A DNA stretch of 64,000 bases from Streptomyces sp. NBC_01260 (GTDB lineage Bacteria; Actinomycetota; Actinomycetes; Streptomycetales; Streptomycetaceae). Position 1 is the stretch's first letter; every line of letters begins with the position of its first letter. Shown here one piece after another: positions 10,280-18,303 of the stretch. Location: the NCBI RefSeq assembly GCF_036226405.1, contig NZ_CP108464.1, positions 6,262,001-6,326,000 on the forward strand. Direction: 5' to 3'. Under the pieces are notes generated by a model that saw only the letters and a list, made by a program, of their open reading frames with translations, ran no database searches and was not told where the DNA came from. The translations under genes were made by a program, and so were the position numbers.

Positions 10280-12316
10280 ATGGTGAGCTACATCCCCGAG
10301 GAGACCACGAGCTTCGTCGGACGGAAGACGGAGCTGGGCCGGATCGAACGCGCCCTCGCCACCCGTCGGCTGACCACACTCACCGGCGCCGGCGGGGTCG
10401 GCAAGACCCGGCTGGCGGTCCGCGCGGCCGGTTGCGCGGAACCCGGCTACCGCGACGGCGCCTGGTGGGCCGACCTCGCTCCGCTCCACGACGACGGACT
10501 GCTCCTCGCCACCGTCTCCGACGCGGTCGGGCTCAGCGACCACACCCTGCGGATGCCCATGGACGTGCTGTGCGAGTGGCTCGCCGACAAGCAGCTGCTG
10601 CTCGTCCTGGACTCCTGCGAACATCTGCGCCCCGCCTGCGCCCACCTCCTCGGCGAGATCCTCACCACCTCACCCGGACTCACGGTGCTCGCCACCAGCA
10701 GGCAGCCCCTCGGCATCAAGGGCGAGCAGCTCGTCGAGGTGGAGCCGCTGCCCGTCGACGGCTCCGCCGACGCCCTCACCCTGTTCCGGGACCGGGCCGC
10801 CGCGGCCGCCCCGGGCACCGTGTTCGACGCATCGGGCACCGCCGCGGCGGCCGCCGAGATCTGCCGTCGGCTGGAAGGCATTCCGCTCGCCATCGAACTC
10901 GCGGCGGCGGGCACCGGCCGCCACACCGTCGAGCAGATCGCGCTGCGGATCGGCTCCCGCCTCGATCTGCTCGCCGACGCGTCGATCCGGCCGCAGCGCC
11001 ACCGCACCCTGCGCACCACCATCGGCTGGAGCCACGAACTGTGCACCCCGCTGGAACGGCTGCTCTGGGCCCGGCTGACCGTGCTGCGTGCCGACTTCGA
11101 CGAGGCCACGGCCCGCGAGGTCTGCGCCGGGGGACCACTCACCGGGGACGTGGTCCGCACGGCACTGCGCGGGCTGGTGGCCAAATCGGTCGTCGTGCGC
11201 GACGGCGTGCGCCACCGGATGCTGGACACCATCCGGGAGTACGGCCGGATGTGGCTGGCCGAACTCGGCGAGGAACGGGCCGCCGCCGACCAGCACGCCG
11301 CCTGCTTCCTGCAACTGGCCCGCAGCGCCCACGCGGGCTGGACCGGCGACGACCAGATCAGCTGGTACCACCGCATCGCCGACACGCACGCCGACCTGTG
11401 CGCGGCCCTCGACCACCTGCTCGTCCACGACACCGCCGCGGCCCAGGAGATGGCCGGCCGCATCGGCTTCTTCTGGTGCTGCTGCGGTCACCTGCCGCAG
11501 ACCCGCGGCTACGCCCAGCGCGCTCTGGACGTCGGCCCGGCACAGGGCCCGCACCGCACCCGGGCCCTGTGGGTGCTCGGCATCTGCGTGATGCTCCAGG
11601 GCGACTACCCGGCCGCCGAGCGGATCGGTGAGGAATGCGTACGGGCGGCGGCCGACGACGGTTGCGACGAAGGCATCCTCGCCGCCGCGTACCTGCGCGG
11701 CCTCACCCATCTGATGGTCGGCCGGCCGGAGCTGAGCCTGCGCGAGGCGGACCGGGTGCTGCGCTGCACCGAGGCGGGCACCCCGCTCGAATCGGCCTAC
11801 CGGCTGCGCTGCCACCTGATCACCGTCTTCGCCCTCACCGGCCTCGGCCGGCTGGACGAGGCGGCCGAAGCGGCAGTCGTCCTGCGCGCGGCCTGCGAGG
11901 CCATGGACGAATGCTGGACCCGCAGCTACGCCGACTACCAACTCGCCCTGATCGCCCTGCTCCAGGGCCGCGCCGAGGCGGCCGCCGCGCACGCCCGGTC
12001 CATGCTCGCCGGCAAGCACCGGCTCCGCGACAGCTTCGGCATCGCCCTCGGCCTGGACATCCTGGCCGCCGCGGTCGCCGCCCAGGGCGAGGGCGCCCAC
12101 GCCGCCCGGGTGTACGGCACCGGACAGCTCTACTGGCGGATGGTCGGCCACCCGCAGCGCGGCACCCCGGAGCTGGGCCCGCTGCGCGAGGCCTGCGAAC
12201 GCCAGGCCCGCGAGGCCGTCGGCGACGCCGCCTACCAGCGGGCCTTCGACCGGGGCCGGGCGGACAGCGCGGAAGCGGGCCTGGCGCTCGCGCTCCACGG
12301 CGAACTGCTCACCTAG
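10280..12316 (+). CDS. NB-ARC/STAND-type NTPase regulator with helical repeats
   Basis: 678-residue signal-transduction NTPase. Residues 1-300 form the nucleotide-binding part: P-loop GAGGVGKT (36-43), Walker B LLLVLDSCEH (about 107-115), and the TTSRQPLG sensor region. The rest is alpha-helical with TPR-like repeats rich in Ala and Leu, as in the large LuxR/SARP regulators, but there is no LuxR helix-turn-helix at the end and none at the start. ATG 10280 is chosen since the family usually begins a few residues before the SFVGR motif and upstream in-frame codons run through a terminator hairpin; no strong ribosome site is seen. Target unknown. It may act through protein contacts, perhaps with the next gene 78 bases downstream. 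Confidence 0.85.
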   Translation: MVSYIPEETTSFVGRKTELGRIERALATRRLTTLTGAGGVGKTRLAVRAAGCAEPGYRDGAWWADLAPLHDDGLLLATVSDAVGLSDHTLRMPMDVLCEWLADKQLLLVLDSCEHLRPACAHLLGEILTTSPGLTVLATSRQPLGIKGEQLVEVEPLPVDGSADALTLFRDRAAAAAPGTVFDASGTAAAAAEICRRLEGIPLAIELAAAGTGRHTVEQIALRIGSRLDLLADASIRPQRHRTLRTTIGWSHELCTPLERLLWARLTVLRADFDEATAREVCAGGPLTGDVVRTALRGLVAKSVVVRDGVRHRMLDTIREYGRMWLAELGEERAAADQHAACFLQLARSAHAGWTGDDQISWYHRIADTHADLCAALDHLLVHDTAAAQEMAGRIGFFWCCCGHLPQTRGYAQRALDVGPAQGPHRTRALWVLGICVMLQGDYPAAERIGEECVRAAADDGCDEGILAAAYLRGLTHLMVGRPELSLREADRVLRCTEAGTPLESAYRLRCHLITVFALTGLGRLDEAAEAAVVLRAACEAMDECWTRSYADYQLALIALLQGRAEAAAAHARSMLAGKHRLRDSFGIALGLDILAAAVAAQGEGAHAARVYGTGQLYWRMVGHPQRGTPELGPLREACERQAREAVGDAAYQRAFDRGRADSAEAGLALALHGELLT

Positions 12317-12394
12317 CGGGCCCGGCTTGTGCACCCTCACCGGTCAAGGGAAGAGTGGGGCGGTCACCACCCGCGCCCTGCCCAGGAGAACGCC

Positions 12395-12745
12395 ATGCCG
12401 CAGATCACCGTCGACTACTCCTCCCAGCTCGACGAGAGCTTCGACTTCCACGGCTTCGCGGGGGCGCTGCACCCGCTGATCGCCGAGACGGTCACCACCA
12501 AGATCGCCGCCTGCAAGACGCGCTTCCGCGAGGTCGCGGGGACGGTGGTGGCGGACGCCCCCGACGGCAACGCGATCGTGCACATCGAGATCGCGCTGCT
12601 GGCCGGCCGCACCCCGGAGATCAAGGCGCAGCTCACCGAATCGGTACTGGAACTGCTGGCAGGCCACATCCGGCCGACCGACGGGCTGACCCTGCACCTC
12701 TCGGCCGAGACCCGCGACCTCGACCCCTCCTACCGCAAGAGCTGA
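12395..12745 (+). CDS. 5-carboxymethyl-2-hydroxymuconate isomerase-like tautomerase-fold protein
   Basis: 116-residue protein resembling CHMI (HpaF-type), which isomerises an intermediate of homoprotocatechuate breakdown. It begins Met-Pro, so after Met removal Pro1 would be the catalytic N-terminal proline of the tautomerase superfamily; the following pattern PQITVDYSS and the central H-rich and helix-forming segment fit the family length. ATG 12395 follows AGGAG. No other homoprotocatechuate genes are near, so the natural substrate is uncertain and the protein may be a generalist tautomerase. Likely co-transcribed with the NTPase gene upstream and convergent with the TetR gene, only 2 bases away. 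Confidence 0.75.
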   Translation: MPQITVDYSSQLDESFDFHGFAGALHPLIAETVTTKIAACKTRFREVAGTVVADAPDGNAIVHIEIALLAGRTPEIKAQLTESVLELLAGHIRPTDGLTLHLSAETRDLDPSYRKS

Positions 12746-12747
12746 AC

Positions 12748-13470
12748 CTACGGCAGCCGCTGCGCGGGCACGGCCGGCATGGCGGGTGCCAGTGCGGAGA
12801 GCCGCACCAGCAGGTCTGCGAACGGCCCGTCCGCCGGCTCCTGCGCGAGGGCCCGCAGCACGATGCCCGCCATCTCCTCGTTGTACGCGGCGCTCACGGC
12901 GGTCAGCGCCGCGAAGTCGTGCACGAGCTGCAACTCCAGCTCCGCGCGCGGGATGTGCCGCCCGTCCAGCCAGATCAGGGCCGTCGACTCGGCGAGCGAC
13001 ACCCAGGACCGTACGACCAACTCCAGCCGGGCCGGGGGTTCCTCGACTCCCAGGTGGGCCAGGATCTGCTCGCAGGCCGCCTGCCGCACCCCGTCGATCA
13101 TCGCGTTCGCCGTGGACGATCCCACGGCCGGGCCGCCCCGCATCAGCGCGGCGAACCCCGGACCGTGCTCGTCGACGAAGTCGAAGAACCGTCCCATCAC
13201 CCGCAACAGCCGTGCGCCCAGGGGGCCTTCGCGCGGCTCCAGGAACCGGGTCGCCAGCTCGTCGGCGGCCCGCCGCAGCGCCGCCTCGTACAGGCTCTGC
13301 TTGCCCGGGAAGTAGTGGTAGACCAGTGGCCGCGAGATCCCGGCGGCGGCGGCGATCTCGTCGATCGACACCTCGTCCGGGGAGCGGTGACTGAACAACT
13401 CCAGCGCGACACCGATCAGCTGCTGTCTGCGCTCCTCGACGCCCATCCTGCGCCGCACCCCGGTCGTCAT
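12748..13470 (-). CDS. TetR-family regulator, last gene of the di-iron protein operon
   Basis: 240-residue TetR regulator. The helix-turn-helix is near residues 38-58 (IDEIAAAAGISRPLVYHYF), followed by the characteristic GKQSLYEAALR segment; the rest is the helical ligand domain. An alternative start eight codons in (MGVEERR) is possible. It sits 60 bases after the reductase gene in the same orientation, so it probably reports on or represses the operon in response to the substrate or product (perhaps a lipid or hydrophobic compound). A possible operator is noted at 15518-15532. Confidence 0.92.
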   Translation of the reverse strand: MTTGVRRRMGVEERRQQLIGVALELFSHRSPDEVSIDEIAAAAGISRPLVYHYFPGKQSLYEAALRRAADELATRFLEPREGPLGARLLRVMGRFFDFVDEHGPGFAALMRGGPAVGSSTANAMIDGVRQAACEQILAHLGVEEPPARLELVVRSWVSLAESTALIWLDGRHIPRAELELQLVHDFAALTAVSAAYNEEMAGIVLRALAQEPADGPFADLLVRLSALAPAMPAVPAQRLP

Positions 13471-13530
13471 GAGGAACAGCGTACCGACCGGCGCGAGCGG
13501 GACACGGCTCCCGGGTCCCCTCCCGGCCGC

Positions 13531-14613
13531 CTACAGATCCAGCACCAGCCGCTCGCCCCGGCACCGCGACACGCAGATCAGCATCGAGTCCCGCCGCTCC
13601 GGGTCCGTCAGGAGATCGTCACGGTGGTCGACCTCGCCCGCCAGGACGCGCTGTTGGCACGTACCGCAGAAGCCCTGCTCGCAGGAGTACGCGACGTGCG
13701 GCAGCTCCGCGCGCACAGCGGCCAGCGCCGACTGGCCCGCCGCCACCCGGACCGTGCGGCCCGAGCGGCGCAGCTCCACCTCGAAGGCCGCGGAGCCGGT
13801 GGCGTCCGGGGCCGCCGCGGAGAAGCGCTCCACGTGCAGGGTGCAGCCGGGCGGCAGCGCCGCGGCGACCGCCTCCATCAGGGGCTCCGGACCGCAGCAG
13901 TGGACCGCCGTGCCCGCCGCCGCGCCGGCCAGTGCCGCGGCGACATCCGGGTGGCCCGCCTCGTCCTGCGGTACGACGGTGACCCGGTCGCCGTCCGCGT
14001 CCAGCTCCTCGATCTCCTCCAGGAAGGGCATCGTCGCCCGGCTGCGGCCTCCGTACAGCAGCCGCCAGTCGGCTCCGGAGGCGGCGAGCGCGCGCAGCAT
14101 CGGCAGGACCGGGGTGATGCCGATGCCGCCCGCGACGAGGACGTACGCGGGAGCGTCCGCCAGCGGGAAGCGGTTGCGCGGGCCGCGGATCTCGGCCTCC
14201 TCGCCCTCGCGGAGCCGGTCGTGCACCTCTGAGGAGCCGCCCCGGCCGTCCTCGGCCAGCCGGATCGCGACGGTGTACGTGTCCGGGTCGGCCGGGTCGC
14301 CGCACAGGGAGTACTGGCGGATCAGCCCGGACGGCAGCACCAGGTCCAGATGCGCGCCGGGCTGCCAGCGCGGCAGGCCGGAACCCTTCAGGCGGAGCAG
14401 CACGACGCCGTCCGCGGGAGTGGACCGTTCGGTGATCAGCAGCCGCCGTCCGGTGGTCGAACGGCGCTGCGAGTGGCCGGACACGGGCTCCTCCAGCGCC
14501 GGCAGCGGCCAGAGCGGGGACTTCTCGATGCGCCGGCGCATCGCCCGCTTGGCGAGCAGCGCGGCACCGGCCAGCACGACGGCGGTACGCAGCCGGGGGA
14601 GGGGCAGGGGCAT
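13531..14613 (-). CDS. Phthalate-dioxygenase-reductase-type flavoprotein with C-terminal 2Fe-2S ferredoxin domain
   Basis: 360-residue electron-transfer protein passing electrons from NAD(P)H through flavin to a plant-type 2Fe-2S centre. Layout: short hydrophobic N-terminal segment (residues 9-22, possible membrane association), flavin-binding barrel with RQYSLCGDP (about 106-114), NAD(P) domain with GGIGITP (about 170) and CCGPEPL (about 250), then ferredoxin domain with CEQGFCGTC (about 311-319) and a fourth Cys near 347 (MLIC). It starts 2 bases after the upstream gene stops, which implies a tight functional link. Mycobacterial Rv3230c, a similar reductase, feeds a membrane desaturase; by analogy this one likely serves the upstream di-iron-like protein. 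Confidence 0.9.
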   Translation of the reverse strand: MPLPLPRLRTAVVLAGAALLAKRAMRRRIEKSPLWPLPALEEPVSGHSQRRSTTGRRLLITERSTPADGVVLLRLKGSGLPRWQPGAHLDLVLPSGLIRQYSLCGDPADPDTYTVAIRLAEDGRGGSSEVHDRLREGEEAEIRGPRNRFPLADAPAYVLVAGGIGITPVLPMLRALAASGADWRLLYGGRSRATMPFLEEIEELDADGDRVTVVPQDEAGHPDVAAALAGAAAGTAVHCCGPEPLMEAVAAALPPGCTLHVERFSAAAPDATGSAAFEVELRRSGRTVRVAAGQSALAAVRAELPHVAYSCEQGFCGTCQQRVLAGEVDHRDDLLTDPERRDSMLICVSRCRGERLVLDL

Positions 14614-14615
14614 GG

Positions 14616-15521
14616 TCAGCCGGCTTCCGTGGTGCGGGCCTCGGCGGCGACCGCGGCGGGTGAGTGGGCGAGATAGTCGACGGCCTGCGCCGTACTGCCC
14701 TCCTGCGTGGGGTGGTACGCCCGGCTCAGATAGCGTGGGACGGAACGCAGCATCGAGGGTGTGCTGGGCAGGGTGCCGCGCCTGCCGCTGCGGTAGAACT
14801 GCCGGAAGGACGCCCTGCCGTCCAGCAGGCTCGGGTCGTTCTCCATGAAGAACCGGGTGCCGCGCTGCCAGAGGAAGGCCAGCGCGGAGAACGCCGTCGC
14901 CCAGGTCCGCACCCGCCGCCGGTATCCGCCGTCGACATGCATGAACACATCGAAGGCGACCGACCGGTGCTCGACCTCCTCCGCGCCGTGCCAGCGCAGC
15001 AGATCCAGCATCGTGGGGTCGGCGCCGCGCCGGTCCAGCTCCTCGGCGTTCAGGATCCAGTCACCGAGGAACGCGGTGTAGTGCTCGATCGCCGCGATCG
15101 TCGCGACCCGCTCCATCAGCCACCACCTGCGCGCCCGGCCCGGCGGCAGCGTCCGGTCGCCGAGCAGCTTCTCGAAGAGCCAGTCGACCTGGGCCGTGTA
15201 CGGGGTCGGGTCGAGGCCCAGCGCCTTCAGGTGCGGGAGCACGTCGTCATGGGCCTGGGAGTGCATCGCCTCCTGGCCGATGAACCCGATGACGTCCTCG
15301 CGCAGCTGCTCGTCGTGGATGTACGGGAGCACCTGGCGGTAGACGTGGATGAACCAGCGTTCCCCGGCCGGGAGCAGCAGATGGAGCACGTTGATGGTGT
15401 GCGTGGTGAACGGATCACCCGGCACCCAGTGCAGGGGCGTCCTGTCCCAGGCGAAGGAGACCCGGCGGGCCTTGAGCGTGATCCGCTCCGACGCGACCGC
15501 CGCTGGCTGCGTGTTAGACAT
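14616..15521 (-). CDS. Predicted metal-dependent hydrolase family protein with di-iron carboxylate signature
   Basis: 301-residue protein of the family usually labelled predicted metal-dependent hydrolase (PF10118 type). The sequence shows a ferritin-like di-iron pattern: Glu54, Glu84-x-x-His87 (QEAMHSQAH), Glu146 (AAIEHYT) and Glu182-x-x-His185 (EEVEHRS), spaced as in four-helix di-iron oxygenases and desaturases. Paired with a 2Fe-2S reductase two bases downstream, an O2-dependent oxidase, hydroxylase or desaturase role seems more likely than hydrolysis; this is inference. ATG 15521 has no visible ribosome site and overlaps an inverted repeat. First gene of an operon with the reductase and a TetR regulator. 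Confidence 0.82.
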   Translation of the reverse strand: MSNTQPAAVASERITLKARRVSFAWDRTPLHWVPGDPFTTHTINVLHLLLPAGERWFIHVYRQVLPYIHDEQLREDVIGFIGQEAMHSQAHDDVLPHLKALGLDPTPYTAQVDWLFEKLLGDRTLPPGRARRWWLMERVATIAAIEHYTAFLGDWILNAEELDRRGADPTMLDLLRWHGAEEVEHRSVAFDVFMHVDGGYRRRVRTWATAFSALAFLWQRGTRFFMENDPSLLDGRASFRQFYRSGRRGTLPSTPSMLRSVPRYLSRAYHPTQEGSTAQAVDYLAHSPAAVAAEARTTEAG

Positions 15522-15532
15522 GTTGTCAATGT
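15518..15532 (-). promoter_or_regulatory. Inverted repeat at the di-iron gene start, candidate TetR operator
   Basis: ACAT-n7-ATGT with a nested GACA/TGTC covers the start codon at 15519-15521. Overlap with translation initiation and the TetR gene in the same operon make it an operator candidate. The TTGACA within it has no matching -10 at normal spacing. Confidence 0.35.
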
Positions 15533-15597
15533 ACTGAGGGGTAGGCCCGGGGAACAGGGGCCTGCGGCGAATTCCTGAGCCCGGCCCCGACGGGCCC

Positions 15598-17568
15598 TCA
15601 CCGCAGTGCCCCGACCCGGCTGCCGTCCGCGAGCCGCCCGTTCAGCTCCGCCCGGTCACCCGCCCTGGCGGGCACCGCGAGCAGCCGCCCCCGCGCGCGC
15701 CCCGTCACCCCGCCCGACGTGGTCAGCGAGGTGAACTGCTCACTGCCCGCCGCGAGCACGTACCACCGGCCCCCGTGCGACTTCCACAGCACGCCCGCCA
15801 GTACCCGCGGAGTGCGCGGCCCGCACGCGGGCGAGTCCTCGGAGCGCGCCGCGACGGCCCCCGGCGGACGGCTGCCGGGCGGCGCCAGGAACTGGGCGAG
15901 GACCCGGCTCCCGGTACCCCGCCAGGTCTCCGCCCGGGTGCACAGCCACTGGGCCGAACCGCTCCCCTCGGGCAGCGGCTGCGTCGCGTACACCCAGGAG
16001 TTGACCGACCGCACACCGTGCGAACGCACCGCGGGCAGCAGGCACGCGGTCCGCGCCCAGCTCCCGAACTCGGCCCGCCCCGCCACATCGTGCGGCTCCG
16101 ACGGCGGGCCCGAGGTCAGCCGGGCCGGGGCGAGTTCACCGAGATCCGTCATCAGCCGGACCGCCGTGCCGTCGGACAGCTCGACCGCGTCCCAGGACCG
16201 GCAGCCGCCCGGGGCGCCCGGACCGGCCGGTGCGTCGGTCACCCCGTCCGGGGAGAGCAGCGCGTCGGTCACCCCGTCCGGGGAGCGGTGCAGCGCGCGC
16301 GGCGCACGGTCCGGCGCGAGCAGATCCCGTACCGACACCTTCCGCACCCAGGGCGCCGTCAGATAGCGGACCCGGCCGCCCGCGCGCTCCACGACCAGGG
16401 CGCCCGAGGATGCCGCGTCCGCCCCGTCGACCCGGGCGAAGTCGAGCGCCGCGCCCCGGGACGGATCGGCGTTGCGCGGCTCCGCGTACCGCACGACGCG
16501 CAGCCCGTCGTAGAACAGCGCCACCGCCGACGCGCCCACCTCGCCCGCGTACAGCAGCTGCGGTGCCCCCATCGGCGGCCCCACGGGCGTCCGCGGCGTC
16601 GCCGACGTCCGGACCCCGCTGCCCGGCCGCGCCCATACCGTCAGCGCCCGCCGCAGCAGCCGGGTGTCCTCGGTGCGGTCGCCCCGGGTGGGCCAGGCGG
16701 TGAAGTCGGTACGCGGCGAACGCCGCCAGAACGTCGCCGTCACCATCCGCAACGCCCCTGGATCCAGCGCCTCCTCGGCGGCCGGATTGCGCGCGTACGG
16801 CGGCGCGGCCGGGTCCCCGCGCCCCCAGCCGCCGCCCGGCAGCCCCAGCAGCGTCCCGCACACCAGAGCCGCGGCGGTGGCGGCCAGCGCGGCCCGCGCG
16901 TATCTGCGGCGGCGCGGCAGGTCCGGCGGCCTGGCCAGGAGCGAGCAGGGGTCGAACTCGGGCGAGGCCAGCAGCGCGTACGGCGCCGGGACCCCGTCCG
17001 CCTCCCGCAGGGCCGCGTGCGGATCCGCCACCCCCGCGGCGGCCAGCTCCCGCCGGATCTCGCAGTCCGCGAGCGAGTCGAGGCCACGCAGGACGAGCGC
17101 GGCGCGCGCCGGTCCGCTGACCGCCGACAGCCTCTGTTCCAGCGCGAGTTCCTCGGCTCCGCCGGAGTGCGGGAACAGCCGCAGCCCCCAGACCAGCGGC
17201 AGGACGGGCGGCAGCTGCGCGCGCCGCGGCCACCACCGCAGCCGCCGCGGCTTCCCCGCCGCCAGTGCGTTGCGCAGCACCTGCCGCCGGACGTACGCGT
17301 AACCGGGACCGGCCGCCGGTGCGCGGCCGGGACGGCTCGGCAGCCGGAGGCCTGCGCAGTCCGGCGATCCGGCCGCCCTGCGCGCGGCCTGCAGGGAGCG
17401 CTGGGCCAGGGCATGGGCCGTGAGGACGCGCCGGGAGCGGCTCGGCGAGGGCGGCAGGACGAGATAGCCGAGCCGGACCAGTCGCGGGTAGTGCTCGACG
17501 AGTGAGGCCTCGGACTGCTCCGCATCGACCGGTGCAGCGGCTGACGGTACCTCTGGCAGTGGGCGCAC
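15598..17568 (-). CDS. Membrane protein with degenerate sigma-factor-like N-terminus (unknown function)
   Basis: 656 residues, start GTG 17568. The first 215 residues recall an ECF sigma factor: a region-2-like stretch (HYPRLVRLGYLVL, then LAQRSLQAARR) and a region-4-like stretch (SGPARAALVLRGLDSLADCEIRREL) with the usual LxLRxLxxLxxxEI pattern, but DNA-contact motifs are eroded. A single transmembrane segment lies near residues 220-245 after an RRRRY stop-transfer cluster. The remaining 400 residues would be outside the cell, rich in beta structure with several Trp and Cys residues. A perfect 30-base tandem duplication adds 10 residues near residue 435. I do not recognise a characterised homologue; it resembles lineage-specific Streptomyces proteins of unknown role. 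Confidence 0.8.
   Translation of the reverse strand: MRPLPEVPSAAAPVDAEQSEASLVEHYPRLVRLGYLVLPPSPSRSRRVLTAHALAQRSLQAARRAAGSPDCAGLRLPSRPGRAPAAGPGYAYVRRQVLRNALAAGKPRRLRWWPRRAQLPPVLPLVWGLRLFPHSGGAEELALEQRLSAVSGPARAALVLRGLDSLADCEIRRELAAAGVADPHAALREADGVPAPYALLASPEFDPCSLLARPPDLPRRRRYARAALAATAAALVCGTLLGLPGGGWGRGDPAAPPYARNPAAEEALDPGALRMVTATFWRRSPRTDFTAWPTRGDRTEDTRLLRRALTVWARPGSGVRTSATPRTPVGPPMGAPQLLYAGEVGASAVALFYDGLRVVRYAEPRNADPSRGAALDFARVDGADAASSGALVVERAGGRVRYLTAPWVRKVSVRDLLAPDRAPRALHRSPDGVTDALLSPDGVTDAPAGPGAPGGCRSWDAVELSDGTAVRLMTDLGELAPARLTSGPPSEPHDVAGRAEFGSWARTACLLPAVRSHGVRSVNSWVYATQPLPEGSGSAQWLCTRAETWRGTGSRVLAQFLAPPGSRPPGAVAARSEDSPACGPRTPRVLAGVLWKSHGGRWYVLAAGSEQFTSLTTSGGVTGRARGRLLAVPARAGDRAELNGRLADGSRVGALR
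16232..16285. repeat. Tandem 30-base in-frame duplication inside the sigma-like membrane protein
   Basis: The 24-base unit at 16232-16255 recurs exactly at 16262-16285, a 30-base period that keeps the frame and yields two SPDGVTDA peptides in a row in the extracellular domain. Confidence 0.85.
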
Positions 17569-17601
17569 ATTCAGCTGAACGAGCGAATCGTGCGATGGTC
17601 A

Positions 17602-17623
17602 CTCCGGGCGCACCTGCCCGGAG
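17602..17623 (-). terminator. Hairpin downstream of the AhpD-like gene
   Basis: CTCCGGGC-GCACCT-GCCCGGAG, an eight-base perfect stem 66 bases after the stop of the peroxidase-like gene. Moderate size; it could end that transcript before the sigma-like gene. Confidence 0.4.
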
Positions 17624-17688
17624 CCGTTGTGCCGCGCGGGCCACGGGACGGCACCGTGGTGGTCCTTGGCTGGACGGCGGCCCAACTC

Positions 17689-18234
17689 TCAAGCGAACTG
17701 CATAAGTTGTGGATCGATGGGCGCCGCTGTCATCCGGTTGGCCAGGGTCGACATCGTGTAGGCGCCGATCCCCAGTACCACTTCCAGCGCGTTGCGGGAG
17801 GTGTAGCCGTGCGACAGGAACGACTGGAGCGTGCCGTCGTCCACGGCCCCGCTCGCCTCGATCACGGCGAGGGTGAACCGCCGTACCTCCTCCAGGTGTT
17901 CGTCCGGCAGCGGGCTCCCGCCGCGCAGGGCGGCGATGATCTCGCTGTCCGCGCCGAGGGCGGTGAGCTTTCCGGTGTGCATCGCCACGCAGAGGTGGCA
18001 GCCGTTGCGGGTGGCCACCGTCATGATCAGGACCTCGCGGGAGAGCGGATCCAGGGTCGTCGACTCGAAGAGCGCGCTCATCTTCAGGAAGCCGTTGAGC
18101 AGCTCCGGCGACGAGGCGAGCCGGCCGACGGCGGCGGGCAGACGGCCCTGCTTCGCCGTCACGGCCGCCATGGCGGGGCGGGCGGCGGCAGGAGCGGATT
18201 CGAGGGTGTGGTCGGGGAAGGCGGATAGGGGCAT
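17689..18234 (-). CDS. AhpD-like alkylhydroperoxidase / carboxymuconolactone decarboxylase family protein
   Basis: 181-residue disulfide peroxidase-type protein. It carries the complete AhpD signature: Glu67, eleven residues, Cys79-x-x-Cys82 and His86 (CHLCVAMH), which transfers a proton and reduces peroxide through the Cys pair. Start ATG 18234 is preceded by GAGAGG; the frame is open far upstream but that is a shadow of the divergent MarR gene. Divergent from the MarR gene across 69 bases containing direct and inverted repeats, so it is probably the MarR target in an oxidative or electrophile response. Confidence 0.9.
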   Translation of the reverse strand: MPLSAFPDHTLESAPAAARPAMAAVTAKQGRLPAAVGRLASSPELLNGFLKMSALFESTTLDPLSREVLIMTVATRNGCHLCVAMHTGKLTALGADSEIIAALRGGSPLPDEHLEEVRRFTLAVIEASGAVDDGTLQSFLSHGYTSRNALEVVLGIGAYTMSTLANRMTAAPIDPQLMQFA

Positions 18235-18248
18235 GGCTGACCTCTCGC

Positions 18249-18294
18249 GGTAAACTCGACAACGTGATTGACGAAAAGGTAAACGAGGTTGTCG
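18249..18294. promoter_or_regulatory. Operator-like repeats between AhpD-like and MarR genes
   Basis: An inverted repeat CGACAAC (18257-18263) / GTTGTCG (18288-18294) and a direct repeat GGTAAAC (18249-18255, 18278-18284) fill the whole 69-base divergent intergenic region. They are well placed to control both genes; binding by the MarR protein is inference. Confidence 0.5.
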
Positions 18295-18303
18295 GGTTTC
18301 GCA

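Noticed and set aside
15524..15529. TTGACA as a -35 for the di-iron gene
   Set aside because: It lies three bases before the start codon on the minus strand and no -10 follows at normal spacing.
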